A stretch of DNA of 38,382 nt. Source: Chryseobacterium gleum (GTDB taxonomy: Bacteria > Bacteroidota > Bacteroidia > Flavobacteriales_D > Sanyastnellaceae). Under the pieces are notes generated by a model. That model did no database searches, was not told where the DNA came from, and saw nothing but the letters and a program-made list of their open reading frames with translations. The position numbers and the translations under genes are program-made. Shown piece by piece: positions 1 to 8,371 of this stretch. The DNA lies in NCBI GenBank assembly GCA_945881835.1, contig CAMCVP010000018.1, positions 1 through 38,382 of the forward strand, in the 5' to 3' direction. Within the stretch, counting starts at the first letter, position 1. Each line of letters starts with the position of its first letter.

Positions 1-2
1 CA

Positions 3-563
3 CCACCGCCACCACCACCACCACCGCCACCACCACCGCCACCACCGAGTGTGCGTCAGATTCAATTTACCTCTATCGTTATTGAAGAGAATGTAGAGAC
101 CCCTCCACCATCTCAAGATAAATTGAAAGATGAGAAAATTGCAGACGAAACCACTGAAGGCGATGATGGTCCAATGGGTCCGTCTGACGCTATCGCGGTA
201 TATACTCCGGTCGATAACAAAAACGATAAGGTTGACGCTCCATTGACTTTTGTTCAAGAGATGCCAGCATACCCGGGTGGAGAGAAGGCGTTGTATGAAT
301 TTTTGTACAACAACATCACTTATCCAGAGCAGGAAAAGTCTCAAAACATTGAAGGAACGGTATTCGTAAACTTCGTTGTTGAAAAAGATGGAACACCTTC
401 AAACTTCACGGTAACTCGTGGTGTTGAAGGAGGAAAGGGATTGGATAAAGAAGCCTTGGCTGCTTGTAAGAAGCTAGGTCGTTTTAACCCAGGAAAACAA
501 AACGGGGTTTCTCAACGTGTTTTCTTGACCATTCCGATTAAGTTTACGCTTGCAGATAATTAA
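3..563 (+). CDS. tonB: Energy transducer TonB, C-terminal part (5' end outside window)
   Basis: The reading frame is open to the left edge, so this is the C-terminal 186 residues of a longer protein and the GTG at 51 is not the start. It begins with 15 consecutive prolines (codons CCA/CCG, 3-47), the rigid periplasmic spacer of TonB. After an acidic linker comes the conserved TonB C-terminal domain, with the Bacteroidota hallmarks MPAYPGGEKAL, a YPE motif, GTVFVNFVVEKDG and a final FNPGKQNG / IPIKF block. TonB spans the periplasm and passes proton-motive energy from ExbB-ExbD to outer-membrane TonB-dependent receptors. The membrane anchor would lie upstream of the window. A strong terminator follows, so this gene ends its transcription unit. 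Confidence 0.93.
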   Translation, partial: PPPPPPPPPPPPPPPSVRQIQFTSIVIEENVETPPPSQDKLKDEKIADETTEGDDGPMGPSDAIAVYTPVDNKNDKVDAPLTFVQEMPAYPGGEKALYEFLYNNITYPEQEKSQNIEGTVFVNFVVEKDGTPSNFTVTRGVEGGKGLDKEALAACKKLGRFNPGKQNGVSQRVFLTIPIKFTLADN

Positions 564-580
564 TCGATAAATACTTTTTG

Positions 581-616
581 AAAAGGGTTGGCTTCTGTCA
601 GCCCTTTTTTATTTTT
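581..616 (+). terminator. Rho-independent terminator of tonB
   Basis: A 12-bp stem (581-592 with 597-608, two G-T pairs) closes a TTCT loop and runs into a T-rich tail (605-616). It lies 18 bases after the tonB stop. The downstream half also holds the rnhB promoter elements. Confidence 0.85.
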
Positions 617-617
617 G
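588..617 (+). promoter_or_regulatory. Promoter of rnhB (Bacteroidota type)
   Basis: TTG at 588-590, a 19-base spacer and TATTTTTG at 610-617 match the Bacteroidota consensus TTG-N17-19-TAnnTTTG. The rnhB ATG (624) follows after only six bases, so the transcript would be leaderless or nearly so. The whole promoter is embedded in the tonB terminator hairpin. Confidence 0.65.
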
Positions 618-623
618 ATTAGA

Positions 624-1220
624 ATGTTACCCTTCCACACAGATAGCAATGAAGCGGGCTTAGATGAAGCAGGAAGAGGCTGCCTAGCAGGTCCAGTCGT
701 TGCGGCTGCTGTCATTCTTCCAGAAGGGTTTTCGCATCCTTGGCTGAACGATTCGAAGCAAATGAGCAAGAAGCATCGCGATGCATTGCGCGGTATAATT
801 GAGCAAGAGGCAGTTGCTTGGAGCGTAGAGTTTGTTTCTCCCCATGAAATAGATCAGATAAACATTCTACGAGCTTCAATAACCGCCATGCAAAGAGCTA
901 CGCTAAAATTAAAAGTGAAGCCGTCGCATTTGTTGGTAGACGGAAATCGATTTTCTTCTTTGGAAGAATTCAATCATACTTGCATGATTAAAGGTGATGC
1001 GCGCTTTTTAAACATAGCTGCCGCTTCAGTTTTGGCGAAGACACACCGCGATGAATTCATGTTGAATCTGCACGCGGAATTTCCACATTACGCTTGGGAT
1101 CGAAACATGGGTTATCCGACCAAGGCCCATCGCTCTGCAATAGCGGAATTTGGCTCATGCGCTCACCACCGAATGACCTTTGCTCTTTTGCCTAAGCAAT
1201 TGCAAATAGAAGCCCTTTGA
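624..1220 (+). CDS. rnhB: Ribonuclease HII
   Basis: RNase HII removes the RNA strand of RNA-DNA hybrids, including single ribonucleotides in DNA, in the cytoplasm. The 198-residue protein has the usual length. DEAGRG at 14-19 supplies the first two acidic metal ligands (D14, E15). D106 in LLVDGN and D143 in the [13 protein letters not shown] helix complete the four-carboxylate site. GYPTKAH at 163-169 is the family's C-terminal signature. The start is the ATG at 624. A longer frame opening with TTG at 588 would begin inside the tonB terminator and upstream of the promoter -7 element. lptB follows 16 bases downstream on the same strand. Confidence 0.95.
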   Translation: MLPFHTDSNEAGLDEAGRGCLAGPVVAAAVILPEGFSHPWLNDSKQMSKKHRDALRGIIEQEAVAWSVEFVSPHEIDQINILRASITAMQRATLKLKVKPSHLLVDGNRFSSLEEFNHTCMIKGDARFLNIAAASVLAKTHRDEFMLNLHAEFPHYAWDRNMGYPTKAHRSAIAEFGSCAHHRMTFALLPKQLQIEAL

Positions 1221-1236
1221 TGCCTATTTTCGCAGT

Positions 1237-1971
1237 ATGCAGTTAAGGGCAGAAAACATTCAAAAGATTTACGGAAAAAGAACGGTTGTAAAAGACGTTT
1301 CCTTTCATGTTGAACAGGGCGAAATAGTTGGATTGCTTGGTCCGAATGGAGCAGGTAAAACAACAAGTTTCTACATGGTGACCGGTCTAATTCAACCTAA
1401 CCAAGGAAAGGTTTTGCTCGATGATACCGAGATTACACATATGCCTATGTTCAAGCGCGCGAAAATGGGTGTGGGTTATTTGCCGCAAGAAGCTTCCATT
1501 TTTCGTTCACTATCTGTTGAAGACAACATTAAAGCAGTGCTTGAATTGACGGGTCTTTCAAAGCAAGAGCAGTCAGAGAAGTTGGATGCTTTGTTGGAAG
1601 AATTTGGATTGACTGAAAGAAGAAAATACATTGGTCATCACCTCAGCGGAGGTGAGCGCAGAAGAACAGAAATTGCACGCGCCTTAGCTACAGATCCGAA
1701 ATTTATTTTATTAGACGAACCTTTTGCAGGCGTTGACCCCATTGCGGTTGAAGACATTCAGCGAATTGTTTGGAAGCTGAAAGAACGCAACATTGGAATA
1801 CTGATTACCGACCACAATGTGCAAGAAACGCTGACGATTACCGATCGCGCATACCTGTTGTACGACGGGAATATTTTGAAGTCGGGAAGTGCCGAGGAAT
1901 TGGCTTCCGACGAACAAGTACGTCGAGTTTATTTGGGGCAAAACTTTGTCTTAAGAGCTAGAAAAGAATAA
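1237..1971 (+). CDS. lptB: LPS export ABC transporter ATP-binding protein LptB
   Basis: ATPase that powers extraction of lipopolysaccharide from the inner membrane by LptFG and its passage to the outer membrane. The 244-residue protein carries Walker A GPNGAGKT (35-42), the Q-loop YLPQEASIF (81-89), signature LSGGE (136-140, followed by RRR as is typical of LptB), Walker B FILLDEP (156-162) and the switch histidine H193. The family-specific segment [15 protein letters not shown] separates it from LivF-type ATPases. It follows rnhB closely, and a TATTTTCG element (1225-1232), one base off the -7 consensus, sits four bases before the ATG, so it may also have its own promoter. A bidirectional terminator follows. 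Confidence 0.95.
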   Translation: MQLRAENIQKIYGKRTVVKDVSFHVEQGEIVGLLGPNGAGKTTSFYMVTGLIQPNQGKVLLDDTEITHMPMFKRAKMGVGYLPQEASIFRSLSVEDNIKAVLELTGLSKQEQSEKLDALLEEFGLTERRKYIGHHLSGGERRRTEIARALATDPKFILLDEPFAGVDPIAVEDIQRIVWKLKERNIGILITDHNVQETLTITDRAYLLYDGNILKSGSAEELASDEQVRRVYLGQNFVLRARKE

Positions 1972-1998
1972 GCCCCCGAGAATCTCGAGGGCTTCATT
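1972..1998. terminator. Bidirectional terminator between lptB and sodA
   Basis: Inverted repeat of nine bases (1972-1980 with 1984-1992, one mismatch) around an AAT loop, directly after the lptB stop codon. T-rich sequence lies on both sides when read from either strand. It sits between the two convergent stop codons. Confidence 0.75.
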
Positions 1999-2014
1999 AT
2001 TCTATATGGAAGAA

Positions 2015-2614
2015 TTACTTAGCGCTGTTGTAGCGAGCTTCAACCACTTCCCAATTAATTACATTGAAAAAAGCTTGAATGTAATCTGGACGTCTGTTCT
2101 GATAGTTCAGGTAGTATGCATGTTCCCAAACGTCTAAGCCTAAAATTGGAAATCCAGAGCAACCAACTCCTGGCATCAATGGATTGTCTTGATTTGGTGT
2201 TGAGCACACTTCAAGTTTTCCGTCTTTCACACACAACCAAGCCCAGCCAGAACCGAAGCGGGTTGTAGCAGCCTTCACAAATAAGTCTTGGAAAGATTCA
2301 AACGACCCGAAAGCCTCGGTGATTGCAGCTTCCATTGTTGGTGTAACTGTTCCACCGTTCGGTGAAAGCAATTCCCAAAAAAGATTGTGATTGTAAAATC
2401 CACCGCCGTTATTTCTAACTGCAGGAGTGTCGAAACCTTTCACCATTACTTCTTCAATGGAAAGATTTTCTAAGTCAGTTCCAGCAATAGCGTTGTTAAG
2501 ATTCGCGGTGTATGCAGCGTGGTGTTTGCTGTGATGAATTTCCATGGTACGAGCGTCGATATGTGGCTCAAGCGCGTCGTATGCGTAGGGTAAATTTGGT
2601 AGTTCGAATGACAT
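2015..2614 (-). CDS. sodA: Superoxide dismutase, Mn-type (Fe/Mn family)
   Basis: Cytoplasmic enzyme converting superoxide to oxygen and hydrogen peroxide. The 199-residue length is normal. All four metal ligands are visible: H27 (EIHHSKHH), H76 (YNHNLFW), D161 and H165 (LDVWEHAYY). The metal-specificity positions look manganese-type: [11 protein letters not shown] rather than the AAQxxNH of iron enzymes, and Q142 in the NQDNP loop. Cambialistic activity cannot be excluded. No signal peptide is seen. It is transcribed alone, convergent with lptB and divergent from mreB. A TAATTTCG element lies just upstream on the minus strand (2628-2635) but is one base off consensus. Confidence 0.94.
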   Translation of the reverse strand: MSFELPNLPYAYDALEPHIDARTMEIHHSKHHAAYTANLNNAIAGTDLENLSIEEVMVKGFDTPAVRNNGGGFYNHNLFWELLSPNGGTVTPTMEAAITEAFGSFESFQDLFVKAATTRFGSGWAWLCVKDGKLEVCSTPNQDNPLMPGVGCSGFPILGLDVWEHAYYLNYQNRRPDYIQAFFNVINWEVVEARYNSAK

Positions 2615-2674
2615 AATTATTTTTTTGCGAAATTAACCCAAAACGAACGCTACAAAAAAATTCTTAACGATTCG

Positions 2675-2703
2675 TTGTAAAGCTTCTGTCGCGCTTATCT
2701 TTG
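2675..2703 (+). promoter_or_regulatory. Promoter of the mreBCD-mrdA-rodA operon
   Basis: TTG at 2675-2677, an 18-base spacer and a perfect TATCTTTG at 2696-2703. This leaves a leader of roughly 45 bases before mreB, with a purine-rich AGAAGGA (about 2740-2746) seven bases before the ATG. Confidence 0.7.
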
Positions 2704-2752
2704 TTGCTTATCGAAGCGTTTTCAATTAACCGATTTTTAAAGAAGGAAAAGC

Positions 2753-3778
2753 ATGGGACTTTTTAGTTTCCTAACACAAGAAATTGCCATAGACTTAGGT
2801 ACGGCAAACACCATTATTATCATGAACGATAAGGTGGTTGTAGATGAACCATCTATCATTGCTCGTGACCGAGTTTCTGGCAGAACCGTTGCTGTTGGGC
2901 GATTAGCGCAACAAATGCACGGTAAAACACACGAGAACATTAAAACTATTCGTCCGTTAAAAGACGGAGTTATCGCCGACTTCCACGCCGCTGAAGATAT
3001 GATTAAGGGGTTAATCAAAATGATTAACAAAGGTGGAAAAATGTTTCAACCTTCATTGAGAATGGTTATTTGTATACCATCTGGAATTACAGAGGTTGAA
3101 AAGCGCGCGGTAAAAGATTCAGCAGAGCATGCTGGTGCAAAAGAAGTTTACTTGATTCACGAACCAATGGCAGCTGCAATTGGTATTGGCGTTGACGTTG
3201 AAGAGCCAATAGGAAACATGATTATTGACATCGGAGGTGGAACCTCAGAAATTGCGGTTATTGCTTTGGGTGGAATTGTAACAGATAAAAACATTCGTGT
3301 TGCCGGAGATGAACTCACACAGGACATTGAAGATTACATGCGTCGTCATCATAACATCTTAATTGGAGAGCGAACTGCTGAACAAATTAAAATTGAAGTT
3401 GGCGCGGCAATAGATGATTTAGAGAATCCACCAGCAGATTACAGTGTTCGCGGTCGCGATTTGGTGACGGGTGTTCCAAAGGAAATTATGGTTTCTTACA
3501 AAGAAATCGCTCATGCCCTGAATAAGTCAATTTCAAAAATTGAAGAAGCAATCATGAGTTGTTTGGAAAACACTCCGCCAGAATTATCTGCAGATATTTT
3601 CAAGACAGGAATTTATTTAGCGGGTGGTGGAGCATTGCTTCGCGGATTAGATGTTCGAATTAATCGCAAAACGAAATTACCCGTCCACGTTGCAGAGGAT
3701 CCTTTGCGCGCAGTAGCAAGAGGTACAGGAATTGCGTTGAAAAACATCAACCGCTTCCAATTCTTAATGCGCGAGTAA
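2753..3778 (+). CDS. mreB: Rod shape-determining protein MreB
   Basis: Bacterial actin that polymerises beneath the inner membrane and directs the cell-wall elongation machinery. The 341 residues match the family. The actin-fold nucleotide motifs are visible: phosphate 1 DLGTANT (14-20), phosphate 2 DIGGGTSE (159-166) and the adenosine motif YLAGGGALLRGLD near residue 290. The hydrophobic N-terminus (MGLFSFL) is the usual membrane-touching segment. It is the first gene of an elongasome operon with mreC, mreD, mrdA and rodA, driven by a clear promoter upstream. Confidence 0.97.
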   Translation: MGLFSFLTQEIAIDLGTANTIIIMNDKVVVDEPSIIARDRVSGRTVAVGRLAQQMHGKTHENIKTIRPLKDGVIADFHAAEDMIKGLIKMINKGGKMFQPSLRMVICIPSGITEVEKRAVKDSAEHAGAKEVYLIHEPMAAAIGIGVDVEEPIGNMIIDIGGGTSEIAVIALGGIVTDKNIRVAGDELTQDIEDYMRRHHNILIGERTAEQIKIEVGAAIDDLENPPADYSVRGRDLVTGVPKEIMVSYKEIAHALNKSISKIEEAIMSCLENTPPELSADIFKTGIYLAGGGALLRGLDVRINRKTKLPVHVAEDPLRAVARGTGIALKNINRFQFLMRE

Positions 3779-3798
3779 TTCGTTAATACGAAAGCAGA

Positions 3799-4638
3799 AT
3801 GGGTAATCTTTTAGCACTGTTGCAACGATTTCACGTGCTTTTGTTGTTTTTAGCGCTTCAAGTTTTTTCAATGGTTGTTTTGTTTTCCGAAAACAATTTC
3901 CATCGTAAGGAATTTATTCGTCACAGCTCTGACTTTGCAGGATACATCTACGAAAAACGAGATGAGTTCACGAGTTATTTGAGACTTGCTGAAATCAACG
4001 ATCAATTGGCCATTGAAAACGCTACGTTGAGGAGTCTTCTTCCTGAAAATTATATAACGTCTGATACTGCGACCTATAAGGCTCAAGGTGTGCGCCAGCA
4101 GTACACATATACGCCTGCCAAGGTTGTGAACGCAACGGTTAGCAGGAAGCGAAATTATTTAACCCTGAACAAAGGATATGCTGAAGGTATTGGCATTGAA
4201 ATGGGCGTAATAGCAAACGGCAGCATTGTGGGAATTGTAAGCAGTGTAAGTAAGAATTTTTCAATCGTGATGCCTGTTCTTCATACGAAATTCCAGGGTT
4301 CGGTTAAGATGAAAGGAACGGGTGAGTTTGGTATTTTGGAGTGGCCAGGAGGAGATCCAATGTTTGCTTTTGTGAAGGAAATTCCAAAGCACGTATACAT
4401 CAATGTTGGAGATACCGTAATAACCACAGGATTTTCCAGTCATTTTCCAGAAGGAATGTTAATTGGAAACGTTGAAGCACTTGAGGATAAACCCGAGGAA
4501 AACTTTCATCGAATTAAAGTGAAGCTTGCAACGGATTACAGAAAAGTGGCTTGGGTGCAAGTTGTAAAGAATCTTCAAAAGATGGAAGTTGATTCCCTTC
4601 AACAACAACAAATAACTGCTGACGGAGGAGAACAATGA
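3799..4638 (+). CDS. mreC: Rod shape-determining protein MreC
   Basis: Periplasmic scaffold of the elongasome that binds and activates PBP2. The 279-residue protein has an N-terminal membrane anchor (about residues 12-30, rich in L/F), then a coiled-coil-like helix (about 55-80, EINDQLAIENATLRSLL). A beta-rich domain follows with the MreC signatures NYLTLNKGYAEGI, GVIANGSIVGIV and GDTVITTGFSSHFPEGMLIG. It lies 20 bases after mreB, and its TGA overlaps the mreD ATG, indicating translational coupling. Confidence 0.95.
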   Translation: MGNLLALLQRFHVLLLFLALQVFSMVVLFSENNFHRKEFIRHSSDFAGYIYEKRDEFTSYLRLAEINDQLAIENATLRSLLPENYITSDTATYKAQGVRQQYTYTPAKVVNATVSRKRNYLTLNKGYAEGIGIEMGVIANGSIVGIVSSVSKNFSIVMPVLHTKFQGSVKMKGTGEFGILEWPGGDPMFAFVKEIPKHVYINVGDTVITTGFSSHFPEGMLIGNVEALEDKPEENFHRIKVKLATDYRKVAWVQVVKNLQKMEVDSLQQQQITADGGEQ

Positions 4639-5141
4639 TGAATTATTTGCGCATAATTTTATTCGTGCTTTTACAGGCTTTGGTTGTGAGCAGAATTCAA
4701 CTTTTCGACGGCTTGGTTCTTCCGTTCATTTATATTTTTAGTTTGTTAATGTTTCCCTTCGACACTCCGAGATGGTTGTTGTTGCTAGTCGGATTTTTCA
4801 CTGGAATTTTAATGGATTTGTTCACAGGTCCTCCCGGATTGCACACTTCAGCATGTTTGCTATTGGCATTCTTACAACCCTTGGTGCAAAAAATGCTCTC
4901 GCCTCGCGAAGGCTATGATTCAAATCTAAAGCCAACGATTCATAAAATGGGTCTGGCTTGGTACACAACATATGCAAGTATTCTAACATTGGCGCACCAC
5001 ACATGGTTAATCTTTTTTGAGTTTTTACGTTGGGACAAATTCTTCTTTCAATTGTTTCATATTTTGTTAAGTTCTATTGCAACTTTATTGCTCATGATTT
5101 TGGCGCAACTCTTAATTTCGCCAAATAAGAAAAGCATCTAA
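4635..5141 (+). CDS. mreD: Rod shape-determining protein MreD
   Basis: Small polytopic inner-membrane partner of MreC in the elongasome. The 168 residues are almost entirely hydrophobic, with about five predicted membrane segments. They include the typical FFTGILMDLFTGPPGLHTSA stretch (about residues 54-73), which is the best-conserved part of MreD. The ATG overlaps the mreC stop by four bases. mrdA follows after five bases. Confidence 0.92.
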   Translation: MMNYLRIILFVLLQALVVSRIQLFDGLVLPFIYIFSLLMFPFDTPRWLLLLVGFFTGILMDLFTGPPGLHTSACLLLAFLQPLVQKMLSPREGYDSNLKPTIHKMGLAWYTTYASILTLAHHTWLIFFEFLRWDKFFFQLFHILLSSIATLLLMILAQLLISPNKKSI

Positions 5142-5146
5142 GCACC

Positions 5147-6955
5147 TTGAACAACGATAATCGTCGGTATACTTTCTTGTTTATTGTTGGAACCATCTGT
5201 GTCATATACATAGTGCGTCTTTTTGCGCTTCAAGTTGCCACAAGTGAGTGGAAGAATAAGGGGTCGCGATTAACCGAAAGAGAGGTGGTTGTTTATCCTT
5301 CACGTGGAAACATCTTCGACCGCAATGGAAAAGTTTTGGTTACCAATCAAACCGTGTATGATCTAATGGTTTTGCCGAAAGAACTTTTGCCTTTCGACAC
5401 ACTAGATTTTTGTAAGTTGGTTAACCTCCCTCAGGAAGAGCTAAAGGAAATCTTAAAAAAATCTACGACCTATCCGAATGTTAAGTACAAGCCCTCGCCA
5501 GTAATTAAGCAAATGCTTCCTGAGGAATATGCACTTTTTGCGGAACGCCTTTACAAATTTCCAGGGTTTTTTGTCCAGGCGAGAACGCTACGAACCTATC
5601 CGGAAAACCTTGGTGCGCTTGTGTTAGGTGATGTAGGTGAAGTGAATAACGACATATTAAAAAAGCATCCCGATTATCGCAAAGGCGATTACATTGGATT
5701 GAATGGAATTGAAAAATCCTACGAAAAAGAGCTGCGCGGAAAGCGCGGAATAAAATATGTTTATCGCGATAACCTTGGTGTAGAGCACAGCGTAGCGAAC
5801 GGACAGCTCGACAGTGCAGCGCAAGAGGGGGTTGATTTGTATGCTACTATTGACGCAGAGTTGCAGAAGTACGGTGAAAAATTAATGCAGAACAAGCGGG
5901 GTTGTATTGTTGCCATTGAACCATCGACAGGTGAAATTCTGGCATTGGTTTCCGCGCCCACCTTCGACCCGAATTTATTGGTGGGAAGGGCTCGCGGAAC
6001 AAATTTCGCGGCGTTGGCAAAAGACCCATTGAAACCACTTTTTAATCGCGCTACACAAGCACAGTACAGACCCGGATCTATTTTTAAATTGGCGCAATCG
6101 CTTACCGCGCTGCAATTAGGCTCAATAACGAAAGACACGCGTATAGCTTGTAACCGAGGGCTAATTGGCTGTCACGGCGCGCACAGTATGGATGATTTGG
6201 AAATGGCAATTGTACATTCTTGCAATCCATACTTCAGAGGTGTTTTGCAACGTGTGGTTGAAGCGAATAGAGATCCGAACAATCGTGCAAAAGATGCTGC
6301 GATAGGATTATCCATTTGGAATGAACAAATTCGAAAGCTAGGTTTTGGTTCTAATTTGGGAAGTGATCTTCCAGGAATGAAAAAAGGAAATGTTCCAAGC
6401 ACAGAGTATTACAATAAAAAATACGGGGTTGGCGCTTGGAATTTCTCTACGATATATTCCATTGCGATTGGTGAGGGAGAGTTGCTGATTAACCCTGTTC
6501 AAATGTGTAACCTAGCGTGTATCATTGCTAATCGCGGGTTCTATGTTCCTCCGCACACAGTGAAGCAAATCGGAAGAGGTGGTTCAGCACGCACGGAATA
6601 TGTTACTCGCGTCGATGTAGGCGTGAAACCAGAGTACTTCGAAACGGTGGTTAACGCTATGGAAAAAGTTGTTGGTCCTGGCGGAACAGCAAACAGCATC
6701 AAGCTTTCAGACATTGTTATTTGCGGTAAGACCGGAACAGTTCAGAACGAACCGCGCGAAGATCACAGTGTGTTCGTTTGTTTCGCACCGAAGGAAAACC
6801 CCAAAATTGCATTGGCGGTTTATGTGGAATACGCAGGTTTCGGTGGAACGTGGGCTGCTCCTATTTCAAGCTTAATGATTGAAAAATATTTGAAAGGAGG
6901 AACAACAAATACGGGAAGAGAGGAGCTAATCATGAACGCTAAAATTTTGAATTAA
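5147..6955 (+). CDS. mrdA: Penicillin-binding protein 2 (elongasome transpeptidase)
   Basis: D,D-transpeptidase that cross-links new peptidoglycan during elongation, working with RodA. The 602-residue protein has an N-terminal membrane anchor (about 9-29), the PBP dimerisation domain (PSRGNIFDRNG at 51-61) and the transpeptidase domain. The three catalytic motifs are S311-IFK314, SCN (358-360) and KTG (528-530). The start is a TTG at 5147. An in-frame stop at 5126-5128 blocks any longer frame, no in-frame ATG occurs before residue 74, and the anchor needs the upstream residues. It overlaps rodA by one base (TAATG). Confidence 0.96.
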   Translation: MNNDNRRYTFLFIVGTICVIYIVRLFALQVATSEWKNKGSRLTEREVVVYPSRGNIFDRNGKVLVTNQTVYDLMVLPKELLPFDTLDFCKLVNLPQEELKEILKKSTTYPNVKYKPSPVIKQMLPEEYALFAERLYKFPGFFVQARTLRTYPENLGALVLGDVGEVNNDILKKHPDYRKGDYIGLNGIEKSYEKELRGKRGIKYVYRDNLGVEHSVANGQLDSAAQEGVDLYATIDAELQKYGEKLMQNKRGCIVAIEPSTGEILALVSAPTFDPNLLVGRARGTNFAALAKDPLKPLFNRATQAQYRPGSIFKLAQSLTALQLGSITKDTRIACNRGLIGCHGAHSMDDLEMAIVHSCNPYFRGVLQRVVEANRDPNNRAKDAAIGLSIWNEQIRKLGFGSNLGSDLPGMKKGNVPSTEYYNKKYGVGAWNFSTIYSIAIGEGELLINPVQMCNLACIIANRGFYVPPHTVKQIGRGGSARTEYVTRVDVGVKPEYFETVVNAMEKVVGPGGTANSIKLSDIVICGKTGTVQNEPREDHSVFVCFAPKENPKIALAVYVEYAGFGGTWAAPISSLMIEKYLKGGTTNTGREELIMNAKILN

Positions 6956-8277
6956 TGGCCCCTTCAAACAAACAAAATCTACAACTCGATTGGGGCACCA
7001 TTGCGCTCTACGGGGTGCTTGTATTGTTTGGTTGGCTCACGATATACAGCGCGGCATTCAATCCGTTAACACCAAGTCCGTTTACATTTTCTGAGGAGTA
7101 TGGAAAGCAGCTGGTTTGGATAGGTGTATGTGTTTTTTTAATCGTTGTTATTCTCTATTTAGATGCAGAGGTCTTTAATAAGTTTGCTCTATTCATCTAC
7201 CTTTTTTTTGTGCTTTTGCTTATGTTGGTATTGGTTATTGGGAAGGAGGTAAATGGCGCAAAGGCATGGTTTGGTATAGGAGATTTTGGAATTCAGCCCA
7301 GCGAGTTCTCTAAGATTGGTGTTGGACTATTTCTTTCGAAATTTATTTCCAGTTCGGGACTGCAATTGAAAAATTTGCGCATGCGGATACAAGCCTTTGC
7401 AATCATTGGATTACCGGCATTTTTAATTTTGCTTCAACCCGATGTTGGTTCACTCTTGACTTTCCTTGCATTTATTTTGGTAATGTACCGTGAAGGAATG
7501 TCGGGCAATGTGCTTATAGCAGGGTTCGCGAGTGTGGTCATTGGAACCTTAAGTATTGTTATTGGTGCGGGTAGAACAATCTATCCTTATTTCGGAGAAT
7601 TGAGCTCGATTTGGACATTCTTAATTTCATTGCTTGCACTGGCAATTCTTGCGTTGATTTTCGTTCGAAACTTCATTGTGCGCAGATCAAGAAGATTGTT
7701 TTACTCGGTAATCGTAGTGTCACTAGTGCTCGCCTCGAGCTTAGCATTTTCCATTAACTACATTGTAGACAACGTGCTCGAAAAGCACCACAAGGAAAGA
7801 ATCTATGTGATGCTTTCACTTCCGGTAGAGCGTGAAGATGCGACCTACAATTCAGAGATGGCGAAGATTACAGTTGGATCTGGAGGTTTGTTGGGAAGAG
7901 GATTTCACCAAGGCCCAATGACTCAGAACAACTACGTTCCCGAGCAATGGACCGATTTTATTTTCAGCGCAGTCGCTGAAGAGTGGGGCTTTGTTGGAAG
8001 TGTACTTGTCATTTTATTATTCTTCGCGCTCATCTATCGACTTGTGGCCTTGGCAGAACGTCAACGTTCACAGTTTTCTCGTGTGTATGGTTATTGCGTT
8101 GCGGCCATCATATTCATGCATCTGCTTATTAATATTGGTATGGTGCTCGGACTAGCGCCGATCATTGGTATTCCTCTCCCCTTCTTCAGTTACGGTGGAT
8201 CTTCGCTTATGGCGTTTACCATTCTCTTGTTCATTATGATTCGCTTGGATGCAGAGCGGTTGAGTATCTTCAGGTAG
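6955..8277 (+). CDS. rodA: Peptidoglycan glycosyltransferase RodA
   Basis: SEDS-family glycan polymerase of the elongasome, an inner-membrane partner of PBP2. The 440 residues contain about ten hydrophobic segments. SEDS hallmarks present are NGAKAWFGIGDFGIQPSEFSK (starting near residue 99), LLQPDVGSLLTF, GLLGRGFHQGPMTQNNYVPEQ with the following DFIFSAVAEEWGF, and the C-terminal GIPLPFFSYGGSSLMAF. The aspartate in QPDVGS is the expected catalytic residue. A large loop between the middle membrane segments (about 230-300) is longer than in E. coli RodA, as is common in Bacteroidota. It is the last gene of the elongasome operon. No clear terminator follows. Confidence 0.96.
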   Translation: MAPSNKQNLQLDWGTIALYGVLVLFGWLTIYSAAFNPLTPSPFTFSEEYGKQLVWIGVCVFLIVVILYLDAEVFNKFALFIYLFFVLLLMLVLVIGKEVNGAKAWFGIGDFGIQPSEFSKIGVGLFLSKFISSSGLQLKNLRMRIQAFAIIGLPAFLILLQPDVGSLLTFLAFILVMYREGMSGNVLIAGFASVVIGTLSIVIGAGRTIYPYFGELSSIWTFLISLLALAILALIFVRNFIVRRSRRLFYSVIVVSLVLASSLAFSINYIVDNVLEKHHKERIYVMLSLPVEREDATYNSEMAKITVGSGGLLGRGFHQGPMTQNNYVPEQWTDFIFSAVAEEWGFVGSVLVILLFFALIYRLVALAERQRSQFSRVYGYCVAAIIFMHLLINIGMVLGLAPIIGIPLPFFSYGGSSLMAFTILLFIMIRLDAERLSIFR

Positions 8278-8304
8278 ATTTAACACTGCATGGTTTGTAA
8301 GGTT

Positions 8305-8318
8305 CGAATGAACATTCG
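8305..8318. repeat. Short inverted repeat after rodA
   Basis: Perfect CGAATG-AA-CATTCG palindrome in the 94-base gap between rodA and the SBBP-repeat gene. It has no T tract, so it is not an obvious intrinsic terminator. It ends two bases before the -33 element of the next promoter. Confidence 0.5.
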
Positions 8319-8319
8319 G

Positions 8320-8347
8320 TTGGGCTGAAACCAAATTCTTACATTAG
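8320..8347 (+). promoter_or_regulatory. Possible promoter of the SBBP-repeat gene
   Basis: TTG at 8320-8322, a 17-base spacer and TACATTAG at 8340-8347 (one base off TAnnTTTG). It lies 24 bases before the ATG at 8372. Confidence 0.45.
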
Positions 8348-8371
8348 CGTAATACGCAAAACACACCACGC

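Noticed and set aside
51-53. GTG at 51 as the start of the TonB gene
   Set aside because: The same frame is open to the window edge and encodes the proline spacer, so the gene begins outside the window.
588-623. TTG start for rnhB at 588
   Set aside because: It would lie in the tonB terminator and upstream of the rnhB -7 element; the ATG at 624 gives a normal RNase HII N-terminus.
2628-2655. Promoter for sodA (TTG, 17 bases, TAATTTCG on the minus strand)
   Set aside because: One mismatch in the -7 element with no supporting evidence; possible, but not strong enough to list.
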